Shown piece by piece: positions 9,965-23,930 of a stretch of DNA of 64,000 nt. Source of the DNA: Rhynchopus euleeides (lineage: Eukaryota > Euglenozoa > Diplonemea > Diplonemida > Diplonemidae); assembly GCA_963210315.1 (NCBI GenBank), contig OY723315.1, positions 558,001-622,000 on the forward strand, in the 5' to 3' direction. Positions within the stretch are counted from its first letter, which is position 1, and every line of letters starts with the position of its first letter. Position numbers and translations under genes: made by a program. Below the pieces are notes generated by a model. The model did not search any database. It was not told where the DNA came from and worked only from the letters and a program-made list of their open reading frames with translations.

Positions 9965-11460
9965 GCGGTGAAACGGAGAGCAAAGCGGCGCAGCACCTCC
10001 CGCATCTGCTGGGGCCAGGGGGGAGCAGGAATAGGGGGGGAAAGAGGCGGGGCGCAGCAGGTGATGAGTTATGTATTCTGTATGGCGGGTGGGTTGCGGC
10101 GTGTGTGGTCCTGAGGAGGGAGGGATGGTGGTGGTGGTGGTGGTGGGAGTTCCAAAACTGATTTTCTGTTGAGCGCACACCGACTTGCTGTCCCGGCAGG
10201 CTGTGAAGTGGCATGGAGCGGCTCCTGAAAGGGGGGTTGGAGGACGGAGGTGGCAGACCGCGAGCGCAGGGCGCTCTTGTTAATATTGTTATTCTTTTTA
10301 TCACCTCCATGCATTCTTCGTTTCGTTCGTCGGAAAAAAAACTTCAAATCCCAGAATAAGGAAGAACCCTGGGAAGCGAAAAACAAACAGGGCGCGACAG
10401 GGCACCGGGTGGCGAGGGGGAAAGCGGACATCAGTGATACAAGAAATGAAGAAGGGGGGACAACACGCGGTGGAGTGGGATATGGCCCCAGTGGTGAGGC
10501 GAAACGCCCCCTCACACCACCACCACCACCACCCACGATCCCCCTCCCCTCCCGTTCTTCCTGCACAACACGGTAGCCGGGGTGACCCGGCTCGTCGGAT
10601 CTGGGCAGCCGTTCGACGCCCAGACACATCCCAGACTCGTCGAAATGGACTCACCAGCCGGAGGGGAGACAGTGAAGCCGGGGCCGGACTACCGCGCCAC
10701 CCACCCCCACCCCCCACACACACCCACCACCCCCCACTCCCTCCCCCCATCCACCCAGTTTTCACCTTCCCCCTTCTCCTTGATTTTGTGATCCTGTCAT
10801 TTTTCCCCCCACCACCCATCCATCTCCTATGTCGATTGATGCATGACTTGCTATATTTGATGAAGGCCGGTTTGCTGTCCACTCCACGACTCCGCCTCCG
10901 CCTCCTCCTCCCTCCCACCCACCCCCCCGGGGCACACGCGACGCCACACCCACTGCAAGGCGCAGGGCAAGCCATGGTGTGAGGAAAAGGGATACGGGAA
11001 TCCTTCGCTGTGAATATGCCGGGAGGAGGGAGCGGGGGCTCCGCTGCTAGAAAAAGGCACAAAAGTGAGAAACGGTGGGAAGCCTCGCAAAAAAACTGGG
11101 CTCCAAAGTGATACACAGAACGAAGACCCCCCCCCTCCCAAGAGGCATTTCCTCAATATATTTTTTGGGCTGGGTGAAGAAGGGCGGGGGTAGACTGATG
11201 AAGGTAAAAGAAAGCACAAATCTGCGCCACCCCCCCCCCCCTCCCCCCCTTTCGCATCGCCGTGGCTAGCTTCGATACACCTTGCTCCTCGAGACAGAGA
11301 AAGAGGGGCATATCTACTTATTTTGTAGCGATGGAGCGGGGGGAGGGGGACACGGGCCACCCGTGTTGCTGGGGGGGGGGGGGGGGGGGCTTGGGGCAGG
11401 GGGATACCACTCCCACCAACACTACCCCCACCGTCACCCAGGCTGCAAGGAGGCTCGACC
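9965..11460. other. Intergenic, simple-sequence rich, no supported gene
   Basis: The stretch contains a GGT repeat at 10126-10146, CAC repeats near 10517, pyrimidine tracts and the longest homopolymer of the window, 19 G at 11371-11389. The frames present are Pro/His/Gly-rich and carry no domain. Confidence 0.55.
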
Positions 11461-14205
11461 TCAGCACTCCTCAAGGGCAGCGACGACACGCGCCTTCTTG
11501 CGCTTAGGTTCCTCACGCTTCTTCATTGCGAGTTGCCTCTCGTTGTCGGAGGCAGCGAGGGCCTGCTGGCGGCGTTTGAGAGATGCGCGGTCCATCTTGC
11601 GGTTCATCTCGGCAGGGGGCGGCTTGAACCCCCCGGCGGAGATGTCGTGGGACCGGATCACGTCATCAAAAGTGATGCCCATGATGGTGGAGTGCAGCGT
11701 GGCTGCCCGCTGCGAGTTGGTAGACAGCCCCTTGTGCTGCCGCAGCAGCGTCGAGGCGTACTCCCGCAGGGTGGGGTGGTAGCTGCGGCGTGCGATGTGC
11801 AGGTCCCAGCTGACGCACGTCATCGCGTTGACGTGGTCCGGCACCTCGCACTCAGGGTCATAGGCCCCGCCCGCCTTCTCCTCCGACCCGTCGTGCAGCA
11901 CAGACAGGTGGGGGTACTTCTGCACGAGCCGCCGGCACATCGCCAGCAGGCCCAGACTGAGGTGCGGCGGCGTGTGGCACGCACAGAGCTCCAGACGCCT
12001 GAAGAAGGCGGCAATGCGTTGCTGCGGCACCTGTGATGGGGAGGGGGGTGGCAGGGTGGAAGGCGAGATGTTTACTAAAAACAGCAGGTGTGGCAGAGCA
12101 GCCTAACAGGCGGGGCGGGTGACTATTTTTGGTTGAATTCTTGCTGGGGGGGTGGTGGGGTGCAGCCCCAGCACAGCCCATCACAGAGCTGCTAACTGCA
12201 GCTGTTTACTTTCGTTGGCAATCGCAGTGCTGGGGCACGGCATCAGCGCCAGTGTCCCCCCTTTTGGTAGAACCACGCCCCCTCCTGGCCATAAAAAGTG
12301 TGGTGCCCAGTCATCATGGCTTGGGCAGGAGGTGGTGTTAGGTGAAGGCAGCAGCACATCCCCCATCTGGAGGGCACACTGTAGGGCAGACCTTCTTCGG
12401 CGTCAGCAGCATGAGGTCGCATGCCCGCAGCGCGAGGCGTGTCCGCTCCTGCCTCTCGCGGAGTGTGTTGCGGGGGGGGTCGGACTTCCTGCCACGTGGA
12501 GCCACCATGGACACCGCGGTGGTGACGTCGTCGGTGGGCTTCCCCTGCTCGTCAAACTGCTGCTCTTCGTCGATGCGCGAGCGTTCGTCGTGGTGTGACG
12601 ACACGTCCAGCGACCCAGGCAGCGCAGCGTACAGCCTCTCGTAGTATGGCGAGATGTCGACCGCAATGCCGTCTGACGATGTCGAGTCTTTTTGCGCCGT
12701 GTTGGCAAGCGTTGCGACAGTGATGATGCCGTTCAGAGTGGCGGCAAGTGTGGTCCCTTCCCGATCGAGGACATCCTCGATAGCCTGCAGCAGCGTCTGG
12801 AACAGGCTGTGGTAGAAGAGAGGTGTATGGGGGGGTGTGGGGGTATGGAGATTGTGTGGGGCAGCTGCGCTGAAGGCGCTTCAAAGGGGGTGTCGAAGTG
12901 GCGGGATTCCGCTGTGCAGCAAATAAAAGGTCCGAAAGGAGAACGGAAGATGTGTGAAGCCCGGGCCGTCCGCCCCCGCCGCTCAAGGGGGCTGGCCCTT
13001 CTCCGCAAAGTAGAAGGATGCTCCACCGAAGCGAAGGGAGCATGCTGGAGACGAAGCAGAACAGCAGCACGGGGCTGCCCTTGCTTCGCATCGTCGAACC
13101 GCATGACATCCGCTGGCTGAAGAACGTCGGCCTGTCTGAGGAACATTGTCAGATCCTTCGACGCTGTCGAAGAGACGGGGGAAGAGATACGCACTCTGCT
13201 GGGACTGATCCTGACGGCGCTGATAAGAAGCGTGCAGACACGGACGCTGAACCTGGCTGACTGCATTCCACATTTCTCCAGGAGGCAAGTGGAGGTGTGG
13301 CACTATATCCAACTAACTAATTCAAACAGCCCCACACTTGTGCCATACCTGAAGTCGATCATCGGCGCAAACTTCGCGAGACCCTCCATGGTCGGCCCGA
13401 GCAGCATCGACTGTCGGTAACGCGGTGCCGACCTGCACACATCGAGGGTGCGGAGATATGTCGTGATGATCTTGTTGAGCATGTTGGTCTGCAGCTTCGC
13501 CACCTCCACGCGAGAGAGAGACGCAGCACCCTTCTCGAGGATCTTGGTGAGCTCCCTGTCCTCCTTCTTCTGCTGCTGCTTCTGCTTCTTCTCTTTGATG
13601 AGGTCCCGCGCATGCACGTCCATCACCTTGATCCGCACACACACAAGCGATGCCAGAAGACGGTGGTTCACAGCTGACTGCCTGTCCTTCACGCTATCAC
13701 TGATGCACTGCAGGCATGAGAGCACTGCGTCTGTCGCATGCGGTGCCGACAGCAGCTCACGAATCGCCTGCACACAAATGTGCGATAGCCGGGGATGCCG
13801 TGAGTTAGCACGGTCGACAACAGTGTCAATAATCTGCGACCCGTAGTTGAAGTCCTGTGCAACAGGGAGCAGCTCACAAAGACAGCTCACTGCCATAAAC
13901 TGGGCCTCTTCGCTCTTCTTGTGGGCAAGGCCCACCAGGTTCCCCAGGAACTTCCTGTAGTAGAAGAGGATCTTCTGTTCGACGTCCTGCAGGCTGCGCA
14001 CGTCTTTGCTCTTCATCTGGCTTTTCTCTGCCTCCGTCATCTCCTTGATCTTGTAGCCCGGGAGAATGTCAATGAATACTTGGCACTCATCACGCAGATT
14101 CTGTGCGGCATCGGACAAACTTGTCACTTCTCGCTTGTGGATTGCCCGAAGCTCCTTGATCCGGGAGAGTGTATACCCATGGTCCTCGCCATAGTTGCGC
14201 TCCAT
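11461..14205 (-). CDS. NOC3: NOC3-like nucleolar complex protein (60S ribosome biogenesis)
   Basis: Three exons join in phase: 14205-13349, 12806-12392 and 12030-11461, giving 613 residues. The introns (542 and 361 nt) have GTATGG...CACAG and GTCTGC...CACAG borders. Exon 1 matches the NOC3 N-terminal domain (VFIDILPGYKIKEM, MEGLAKFAPMIDF). Exon 2 carries the middle region with YERLYAALPGSLD. Exon 3 is the CBF/Mak21-type C-terminal domain (RIAAFFRRL, WDLHIARRSYHPTLREYAS) with a Lys/Arg-rich tail. The family acts with NOC2 in nucleolar pre-60S maturation and is linked to replication licensing in yeast. The protein is about 190 residues shorter than human NOC3L because it lacks the N-terminal extension; either this is genuine or a short 5' exon is missed. 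Confidence 0.93.
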
Positions 14206-15952
14206 CGCCCCGCCCTAGTTTGGGTGGGAGCGCTGTGCAGCGCTGTTGTGTATCTCCTGTGTGGTGTTAGGGTGGCATAAAATTCAGCGCCCTGCTATGC
14301 TTGACTCCCCCGACAGGATTCCTTTCAGCGTTCTCACAAAATGGCACCATAACGACTAAACCACCACCAAAAAAAACTCTGCTTGGGACAGTACCAAGTC
14401 CCAGGGGCCGAAGAAAAGGTACTTGGGGCCGGGCCCCTCTGAGAACCTTGCACTAGGCAAGGCAAAGAGCTCAAAGGTGTACGCTGCATTTTACGCTAGA
14501 GCGACATACATTTGTGGGACGGGAACGGCAGCCTTACGCTCACCTGCTGGAACTCCCTTCCAGAGGGGCTATCGAGGGGAAGAGCTTGCATCCCCAGCAA
14601 GCTCGAAGATACAGCAATGATGACAGAGTTCACGTGCGTCGCTGCAGATGGGCTAAGCTCAATACTGCTCATCTGACAACCCCACTGGAAGGGCTGGGGC
14701 CGGGGCATATACAATCAGCACTGTCGTGCAGGGAGAGGGGGAAGGGGTTGTGGCCGGAGTTCATCCCACTCTACACCGCACCCCACTGTTCTAAGCTAGA
14801 TTGTCCAAGGGCACTCAAGAGATGACGGGTTAACCGATGCAGCCCCTCCCCTCCCCCCCCTCCCAGTGCGGAGATATATGTAATGTGCAGTGAAGGACCC
14901 GGTCGGCACATCCCGGGATGCAGAGAAGGGTGCAATAAATCATAAACTCGCGAGGGAGCAAGCAAGGGGCGTGGGGGGGGGGGGGGGGCGGGGTGGTGTG
15001 GGGTGGGATAGTGGGTTCCACATCGTATAAACCTCCCCTCCGCGGGAGGGACCCCTTGAAAGAGAATGGTGTTCGTCACACACCCCCCCCCCCTCCCCAC
15101 CCTCCGAAGGTGGGGGCAGAAGAGATGAAAGCGTTGTGCTGTGCGCCAAAACCCGTATGAAAAAGCGCACGTGTTGTGCTTGGTGAAGGTTGGCAGTGGC
15201 TAGCATCGTGGACACTCTGGCCACCTCGGCGCAAGAGTGTCCAGCCTGACGCATCAGCATGGCACAGGGTGGGGTGAGGTGGGGGGGGTGGGGTGCAAAA
15301 TACAAATAAAAATCACCTTGCCCGCAAACAAGGCACCGCATACAGCTGCCACGCGACTGTAAAGCCCGTTGGCACCCACACAGCCTGCTGCGGAGGTGGT
15401 GTGCTGACCGCCACAGGTTCATCCCCTCCCCCGCCCTGGTTGCATGCGGGCCACGGGGCATCCGAGGGTGGTGCAGTGGTGTGCTGGCTGCGAGCTGAGG
15501 ACAGTGCAGGAGGGTGAACACTGTGCTGTCTCTGCATCTCTCACCCCCCTTCCCGCTGGGTGCTGCGCCTGAGCCAGCCATCATGCTGAGGAAGGAGAGC
15601 TCGAAAGATGTATAAGGCGAGGAAGGGGGGCAAAAGGTATGAAGGCATGAAGACACAGCGGGCCGTGAATCAGGTCCCGCTTCCAATGAGAACATCTGAG
15701 AATACGTAAACTCCGGGAGTGGGGAGCGCGCATGCGAGGCAGCCCCGCAGCAATGCTATATATAAAAAACGCCCGCACGCAGAGAAACACATCCACCCCC
15801 AGCCCCCACGTTGTCGATGATATTGCCCACAACACACTCTACCGCTCCCCACTCCCCACCTCTCCCGCAACTCAGGCAGCTCAGCCAAAAGTGAATTGTG
15901 CAGGATATTCTCCGCCCCCACACCCACCACCGCCACCAACACCACACAGCCC
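14206..15952. other. Intergenic, no supported gene
   Basis: The part from 14400 to 14830 is more complex in sequence than the usual homopolymer spacer and might hold a non-coding RNA, but I see no tRNA or known RNA signature. From 14830 on, C and G tracts and pyrimidine runs return. Confidence 0.5.
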
Positions 15953-18900
15953 TCACGAGAGGCAAGCCTCAACCAAGCCGGAGTATCTGTTAAGCAGGGC
16001 GGCGGGCCTGGGGGATGGGATGCACCTGGGGAGGTGGCTCTGGAGGATGCCGTTGGCGAAGGACCACCGCTCGTCGCAGACGTGGATGTGGTGCAGGGCT
16101 GGCAGGCCGGGGAGAGCGGGTGAGCCGACGGCGGCGTGCAGGGCCTGGCGGATGCTGCGTTTGGTGTCGAGCGGGGGGGTGGCGCTGCGGCACCCCACGA
16201 GGGCTAGCGTGGTGCCGCGCAGCCGCAGCACCGCTGCCGAGAGGATCATCGGGTGCAGCGCCGCCACGGCTGCCGTGTCGATGGGCAGCACATCCGGCTG
16301 CGCCCACAGCGGCACAGGCGTGTCGGGGTCAGACTCCTCATCGCTGACATCATTGTCATTGGCATCGTTGGGTGGTGGCGGGAAGGCCGCAGCTGGCGGG
16401 CGGGGCGGTGTGGCGTCACCCTCCAGCGGGTAGTGGTTGAAGGCGCCACCCACACGCGACAGCACCGCCGGACCTGGCTCCTGCGGCAGCGGGTCTGCCC
16501 GCAGTGTGGGGCTGTCCGCGGGAGGTGGGGCGGGTGCGAAGGACAGCAGCGTCCGCCCGTCCTCCGAGCGTGCCGGGCGCACCCCAGAGGACACGGCGCT
16601 GCTGATGGAGGCGGCGCCCTCATCGAGGGTGCAGCCGGCGGCAAGGAATTTGTTGCGGCGCTCGCCGCTCCGCGGCGAGCGTGACTGGGAGCCGCGCGAT
16701 GAGGGCTTGTCTCGCAGCGCCGCCAGGCTCAGGCAGTGTGCGGCGTAGTTCTGCGCAGGGCCCTGTGTGGGTGAGGGGGGTGTGTGGCGGTGGGGATGGC
16801 ACACCACCCAGAGCAGAACAAAACTTGCGGCATGCAGAGAAGGGGAAACGACGCGAGGGACAACCAACCCGACAGGCCCCTTTGACAATCAATGAAGAGC
16901 AGGGGATGCTGGGACGGTGGTGATCGCAAGTCGAAGTGCCCGACGCCACACACCACACCGAGGCAGCCGCTGGACATACCGCAGCCAGGTTGGGGAGGAT
17001 CTGTAGAACAGAGGCAAAGGCGGTGGACGACGCACCAACCTTCGTGACAGCAGGTGTGACGAGAAGGTGTGCGACGCACCGCAGCACCCATGGCAGTGCA
17101 CCCTGTGGCAGAGGGGAGGGGGGTGTGGTGGTAGGGGCTGGGGGCTGGCAGCGGCGATGGCATGGGGGAGAAGGCCGGGACACGGTGTTGCGATAATTCA
17201 CCGCGCAGTGGTTCGGAGAACACACAGCAACGCATGCGTTGCAATGGCCTTTGCTGAGTGGAGGACGCACCGGAGAGAGAATGCCGACTGAGTGGCAGGG
17301 AGGTGGAGTTGCATGCCGCATCAGGGCGGCAAGGCAAGGAGATGCGACAGAAACTGAAGTGCACTGTGTGCAACATACCTCGGCAAGCTTGTCGGATGAC
17401 TCGATCATGTGGTGGTAGTACCTCCCCACCTCCTTGTCGCGCAGCCGAGGCCCCCCCCAGAGCTGTGAGGCAGGGTGATGAGTCGCAGTGTGTGCCCCGC
17501 CAATCACTGGGTTTGGTGAGATAAATAGCTTCTGTGTGTGTTCGAAACCATCCGGTCAGTTGGAGCTTTGCTCAAACGTGCAGAAAAGTGAGCTGCCGTG
17601 GTATGATGGCGAGCGTTGAAGGGCTTGGCTGCCATGCCCGATGCCTGTTGACATACCCCTTCTCCAACCGCTTCAGTCGCCTTATGCAGGAAGTCGCTTG
17701 CGCTGCCCTTGGTCCGGAGGGCAATGGCCAGCTGCCCGTGGCTGAGGCCCGCAAGCGTGGAAATCAATCCCCTGTAGCAGTAATGATTGACGTAGGGCTG
17801 GCAGCACGGCAACCTTCCTGTGCCTGAGAACATGTTACATGTAACCAACTTGACTCGGGCTGGATTGTGTCCGAAATGAATTCGTTACAAATGTCACGGG
17901 GGGCAACGGCATCAGCTGCACCAACAGGTGTGCCGTGAGCAGTCGGGCCGGCATTCTCATGCGTTTGTACAAGTGCTGGTGTGCCGTTGCGGTGGGTCAT
18001 CCCCCCCTCGACAAGACGCTCCTCTCGGACTGGTCTGACGAGTCCCGATCGGAGTTCCCAGGTGACAACAAACAGAACACGATCAAAATACACCAACCCC
18101 CCCACACGGCATACCCTTGCATGGAGTGCTGGGGGAAGCGCATGCACAACTCTGGCAGGAGGCAGGCCACCAGGACACAGTGGTAGTGGTACAGCACCGG
18201 GAGGGGCAGCTCCCACGCCTGCACATTCTTCAGCACAATCTGCAGCAGTTGCAGCAGGGCATCGTGGGTGCACGGGGGCACCAGGAAGAGCTGCGAGAGC
18301 GCGGCACGCACCAGCATATGCACGCTGCTCCCAGACACGGTATCCAGCGTCGATGCCACTGGCAGGGTGGGCGGCGGCAGCACCGGCAGGCACAGGTTGC
18401 ACAACCCTGCGGCTGCCTCCACCAGAGCAGGGCACTCGCGGCATCGGATCAGCGACAGCACTGCCCACACCGACGGGATGCGGTGCACACCCCACACGAG
18501 CCGCACCGCCACCGGGGTCAGCGCCCCGACAAACGACGCCGCGAGGGCAGTCTCACGCTGCTGCATGCACACCACCAACCCCGAGGCCAACGCCTCGAAG
18601 TCATCCTCCTCCGGCGCACCCTCCGTAAGGTTTGAATAGATCCGGATGCTCTGGCTCCGCACCGCCTGCGGCATCTCCGCAGACCTGAGGCAGGCGAGCG
18701 CCGTGCGGATCCACCCCCGCAGCACATCTGTCGACAAAGGCCGCACCGCCACCAGGGCCTGCACGAACGCCGCATCGACAGAGAGGTGCGCCCCTTCTGA
18801 GACAAAGAGCAGCTCGAGGAGCCTGTCACGCGCCGCGGTGGGCCGGGTGCCCTCGAAGGCGAGGAGGCAGCGCAGCAGGATGCGGCTCTTGCGGCACACC

Positions 18901-21900
18901 ACCACCTTCGGGTGGTTGCACCCCACCACGCTGGCGGCGTGCAGCAGCCCCGGCAGCAGGGGGACCATCTGGGAACCCGAGGTGTCGTTGAAAACCTGCG
19001 CCGCAAACACCAACGCCGTCGCCGCGCGGTGCGCATACAGCGGATGCGGCAGCAGCAGCTCACTCACCTGAGCCAGGATCGCCTCTGTGCGTGTCACCAT
19101 GCTGAACGCGATGTTGCACAGCTCCCAAGGCAACCCCGTCGGCCGGATCTGCATCGGGTCAGCCGGGAGCACCTCCACCAACCCCACGTCATCCGCACCC
19201 CCCGCCTCCACCAGCAGGCTGGCAACACACCTCTCCTGCAGGCGTGTGATGATGCTGTCCACTATGCCGATCCGCCCCCACAGCTCCTGCAGCACCACGG
19301 GGTGCTCTGTGTAGTAAGACTCCGTGAGGGACAGCAGCTCATCCACATCCGAAGGGGTCTCCGGCTTGAGATGCGACGCCCAATGCGACAGGGCGCCCAG
19401 GAGGCGGATACGCCGTGCTGTGGAGAACATGGGGAGGCGGTCCTTCGCGAGGGAGACCAGCACGGCGCCTGCCTCGGGGAGCAGCTCTGCTGCAGCTGCA
19501 ACCACACGGGTCGCGCCGTCCCGCGTGCGGGGGTAGTGCCGGATGTCGAGCTGTGGGCAGATGAAGGGGATGAGACGCCATGACGCCATGCGCAGCTCCT
19601 CATCGAGGTCTGCGATGCCGCACACCACTGCGGCGAGCACCATCGGGAGGGTGGGGCGGGGGAGCAGGGTGCCTGAGCACACTGCGTTGGCGAGGGTGCA
19701 GAGGTGGAGCTTCGCAACAGCCCCGTTTTTATGCAGGGCAAGCGCGGCGGACCCCCGCACCAGCCCCGGGCATGCCACGTTGCATTTCAGAAGCGCATTC
19801 ATGCATTTGAAGGCGAGGGTCGCGCCGCTGACGGAGAGGTCCGCCGCAGCGGTGCGGAACTGCTGGGGTGTGCCGGTGGTAGGCCCCGCAGCTACCGCGG
19901 GGCACATCTCTGCAGCGCGCGTGTCGTCCCCCCAGACGGAGAAGGTGACAGCCTCCCCCGACGCAGGCAGCAGCGAGTGGATAAACGATATGATCAGGGG
20001 GTACGTCACCAGGAGGCCCGCAGGGGCTCCCGACGCGCCGGGGGGAGCTGCTGCCGCCTGGCTGGCTGACAGCGGCAGGGATAGGTCGGCGGAGGTGTCG
20101 GGGCCCATGTCGTGGGAGACGCGCCCCGCTGCGCAGTCGTCGATCCACACCATGTCGGGCTGCGCCAGCAGCGGGCCTGCGAGGAGAGAGGATGCCGCGA
20201 CGCGGGCCCACGCCCTGACGAGGGCCTGGAGGGGTTCGATGCACTCAGCGCCTGCGGCGACCGATTCCTCCCTCGCGCTGCGGGAGGTGCGCACCGAGGA
20301 GGCGGCAGACGGGGGTGGCGCGTCGTGGTGTGACAGCTGGATGCAGAAGGCGAGCCACTTCCCGCGCCTGGCGCGCGTGATGTGGTGGACGCACCTCCCC
20401 TGGGAGTGCTGGTGGAGGAGGGAGGTCACGATGGAGATCACCTCCAGCACATCCACGCGGCACCGCAGCCCGGTGGCCTGGTCGAAGCAGAGCAGGCGGT
20501 CCATCGAGGAGCAGAGAAGCGCGTCAACCAGCTCGCTGAGCCAGTTCGCCACATCGAGCATCCGGGGGGTTTCTGCCCAGTCCGCCTGCTGGGTTCTCTG
20601 GAGGAGACGCCCGTGAGCATGCACGATGAGGCCGCGGAGGACCCATGCCTGGCTGCGGGTCTTCTCCTTTTTTGAAACTGCCTTGGCGTCGTCATCCAGG
20701 AGGCGGAGCTGGTCTAAAGCGGTGCCGACGGCAGCCCGGGGGACCACCATCATGGCAACGGCTGCCGCGCTGCGCAGCTCCGCGGAGGGGCTCTTCAGGA
20801 GGGAGACCAGCATGCCCAGCACGGCCGGCTGGCGCTCGCACCCCGCAGCCATCAGCATTGTGTAGCCCACGCAGGCCTCCTCGGCACGCCGGTCCTCCGC
20901 TGCGTCGCCCTTTGCGTCGGAGGCGCGCGACACCACCGCGGCAAACCTCTGCGCGATGGCGCTGCATGCCACGACAGGCACACCCGATCCGGCCCTCGCC
21001 AGATGCTCAGCGAGGAACCCCGCGCAGTAGGCCCAGACAGGGCTGTAGAGCACGATCTTCGCAGCGGGTGTCAGCGGGATGGCATCCGCCTTCAGGCACT
21101 CCGGAAGCTCCTCCGGGAAGGGCGTCTGGGTGCTGCTGCACCCCGCCCCGCCACCCCCAGGCAGGGTGAAGAAGCCGCCGCCTGCGGCGCCGGCACCGCC
21201 GCCGCCGCCGCCGGAGGCGGTGGCGGGTGCTGTGGCGGGTGTGGCTGCGGCGCAGCCACCTCCGGGCCAGCGGTGGTCGCGGGGCGAGGTGCGTGCGGAG
21301 AATTCTGCGGCGATCGCCGCGGAGACCCGCTCGATCCTCGGGAGCTCCCTCTCCATCTCGGCGGTGATGCGGACGGACCCCGGGGGTGCGGCGACGGGGG
21401 AGTTCTCCAGGTCTGCCAGGCGGGTCAGCCAGTGCAGCGCGGCGAGGCTCTTCCCCCTCACCTCGGTGTAGGGTGTGGAGAGGAACACCAGGCAGGCGGA
21501 CTCCAGCAGCACCAGGGGGTCTCCCTCCCGGCCTGCCCGATCTTCCCTCCCGGTGTCGCGGGAGAAGTCGCCTATCGGGCGGAAGGTGCGCCCTATCATC
21601 TGGGCGGCCTGGAGGGGGACGGAGGCACGCTTGGAATAATCCAACACGCAGCAGAGCAGGCTGAGGAGGCGGAGGAGCATCTGCAGCAGAAGCAGCACAG
21701 CCTCCGTGTCGTCAATTTTCGACAGCATCGCCTCCGCCGCAGAGGCGAGGAGCTGAGGGATGAGGGATGCGCGCTGCAGGGCGATCTGAGGGAGCACCGT
21801 GGTGCAGACCGTCTCCCGCAACTCCACATTGGGGTGGCACGCCACACGCATCAGGAGCCCGAAGTACTGCTCCACGGTGTAGCCGCTGGGGCTCACAAAG

Positions 21901-23930
21901 GCGGACACCAGGAGTGCGATGCGGAAGACATGTGCGTTCCCCCGATCCCTCTCGCTGTTCCCCTCCAGCACGCCCCCGAGCTTGCGATCCCACCGCGTCG
22001 ACCCGCCTGCTGCCGCTGCTGTAAGATCCCGCTCGCACCTCCCCAGCAGGGTGGATATCCTGGCAGACAGGACATCCCCCTCCTCCCCGAGGCACGCCTG
22101 GAGAAACCCAGGCGTGGCAACCCCGTTGGTGCACAGCGTGGAGGTGTCGAGGAGCAGGGAGGTCCCGGTGCTCCACAGCCCGCTGAGAGATGGCGTGAGG
22201 CACCGATCCGAGGTCCACAGGATAGCCGTCGTGGGGGACGGGGGGCGGAATGAGGTGAAGGGTGACCGGAGGCGGACAGCCTGTGTCTCCGCGGCACGCC
22301 CGTTGGGTAGCCCGAGGGCCCACCAGTGGAGCATGACACCTTGGGAGACGCCATGCTCCTCCACAGAGCCCTGGGGTTGGTAGTGCTGGCTGAGGTTTGA
22401 CAGGCAGAGGAGGGAGTAGAGCCCGACGAGCGCATTCTCCGTGTAAGCCTCCTTCGAGTCGGAGGGGAGAAGAGATAGGATCAGGGAGACCCCCATGCGT
22501 GTCTTTGCCCTGCAGAGGAGGACCACGATGTCGACACAGAGGGCGTACGCCCTAAGGTTACCCTGCCCGGTGGAGACAGCCTGGCGCCTCCCGAGGGAGG
22601 AGATCGCGGCAGACACCGCAGCCACCTTGGGGAGATTTTCGCCTCCCTCCCGAAGGGGGTCCCTCTTGGCTGCGGTGCTGCTGCTGGCAGTGCCACACCC
22701 AGGCTCATCAGGCGGGGGCGGAATATACCTTGAGGGCGGGGCGGACGCCCTGCTGGGCTGTGGGGCCGCCGCCACCATAAAGGTCAGGTAGTGCCCGAGG
22801 AGGTGGATGAGGCTCTCCAGGTGGAGGCAGCGCAGCTTCCTCTCCCGGTCCTCGCTCAGCTTGCGGAGCACCGTTTCGAAGTGGTTGTCAAACTTCTCGT
22901 GGAGCTGGGAGCGGAGGGGCGCGGCACACATGAGCCCGGTCAGCAAAGGGAATGCCGCGGGGATATGCTTCGGTTTTCTCGACCACCTCTCAACGGTAGC
23001 CCAGAGCGATTCCAGCAGAGACGTCTCCTCCTCCGGAGAAGCCGCAATGTGAACCCGGGCTGCCATATGGGCCACTGCGTTTGTCAGAACCTCACAAAGG
23101 GCACGCTTCAGCCCCCTGTTTTTGTGTGTCCTCTGCGAGCAGGCGTCGAACAGCTTGAAGAAGCTGATCCGCTGCGCGACCTCCGCGTGGGGGAGGCGGA
23201 TGAACCGGAGGAGGCGCATCGACTGCGACACCTCCCGCTCCGCCTTCCCGTGGAGGGTCTCGCCCCCCTTCGCCAGCTGCTGGTGGAGCGAATCGGACAG
23301 CTCGCCCCACACATAGGGGAACCGGACACGCGACAGCTGCCCGATCACCTCGGCTGTGAGATCCGCGACACGCCGCCTGCCTTCTCCCAAAGGGGTTGCC
23401 TCGAGAAACCAGTAGCGTGCGCGGCTGATCATCCACCCGAGGAGAGCCTCGCAGGTGTCATCGGTGAGGCGGTGCAGCCCCAGGTCCCCCCGGGGGAACC
23501 AGTGGTGCTGCCAGGTGTCGTTGTGGAGGAGGATGTGGAGGCCAGCGCGGAGGTGGAGCGCGTCTGCCGCCAGCTCGTCGCGGATGGCCCTGCTGGTGTT
23601 GTGGGGTGCAGTGGCGGCGGAGGCTGCGGGGGTGTGGTGGGAGGTGTCGCCGAAGCGTGTCCGCCACCCCAGGAGGGCGGAGACGGAGGCGTCGGCGTGG
23701 TTGCGCGCGACAACCGCGAAGTTTTCAAGCGTGCCGCGCATCTCGCGGCTGTCCACCACGCATGCCACGGCCTTCTCCTCGTCATCCGCCTTGCCTGCAG
23801 CGGCCAGGAGAACCTTCGCCCTCGCTTCAAACACCTCAAAGTAGTAACTCACAAGCCTGCCACCCATCAGCTGGTCCTGCCCCAACACCCTCCTCCGAGT
23901 GGGCGATGCAGATCTCATCGCGTCAGACAT
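15953..23930 (-). CDS. FRY: Furry-family (Fry/Tao3/Mor2) giant scaffold protein
   Basis: Five exons join exactly in phase: 23930-18115, 17771-17657, 17462-17379, 17102-16980 and 16762-15953, giving about 2315 residues. The introns (343, 194, 276, 217 nt) all start GTATG. The N-terminal part reads like the MOR2/PAG1 N domain: a VADLTAEVIGQLSRVRFPYV segment, RLLRFIRL, LKRALCEVLTNAVAHMAARV and FPLLTGLMCAAPLRSQL. Most of the protein is alpha-helical and HEAT/ARM-like throughout; late segments (VVGCNHPKVVVCRKSRILL) fit the Mor2/PAG1 C region. The length lies near fungal members (about 2200-2400). Furry proteins scaffold NDR/LATS kinases and MOB for polarised growth and microtubule control. A Gly/Ala/Pro-rich insert sits near 21115-21260. 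The family call rests on pattern memory, so other giant HEAT proteins remain possible. Confidence 0.78.

Noticed and set aside
13018..13260. Possible extra exon in NOC3 intron 1
   Set aside because: The flanking exons join exactly and align across the family without it, so this stretch is intron.
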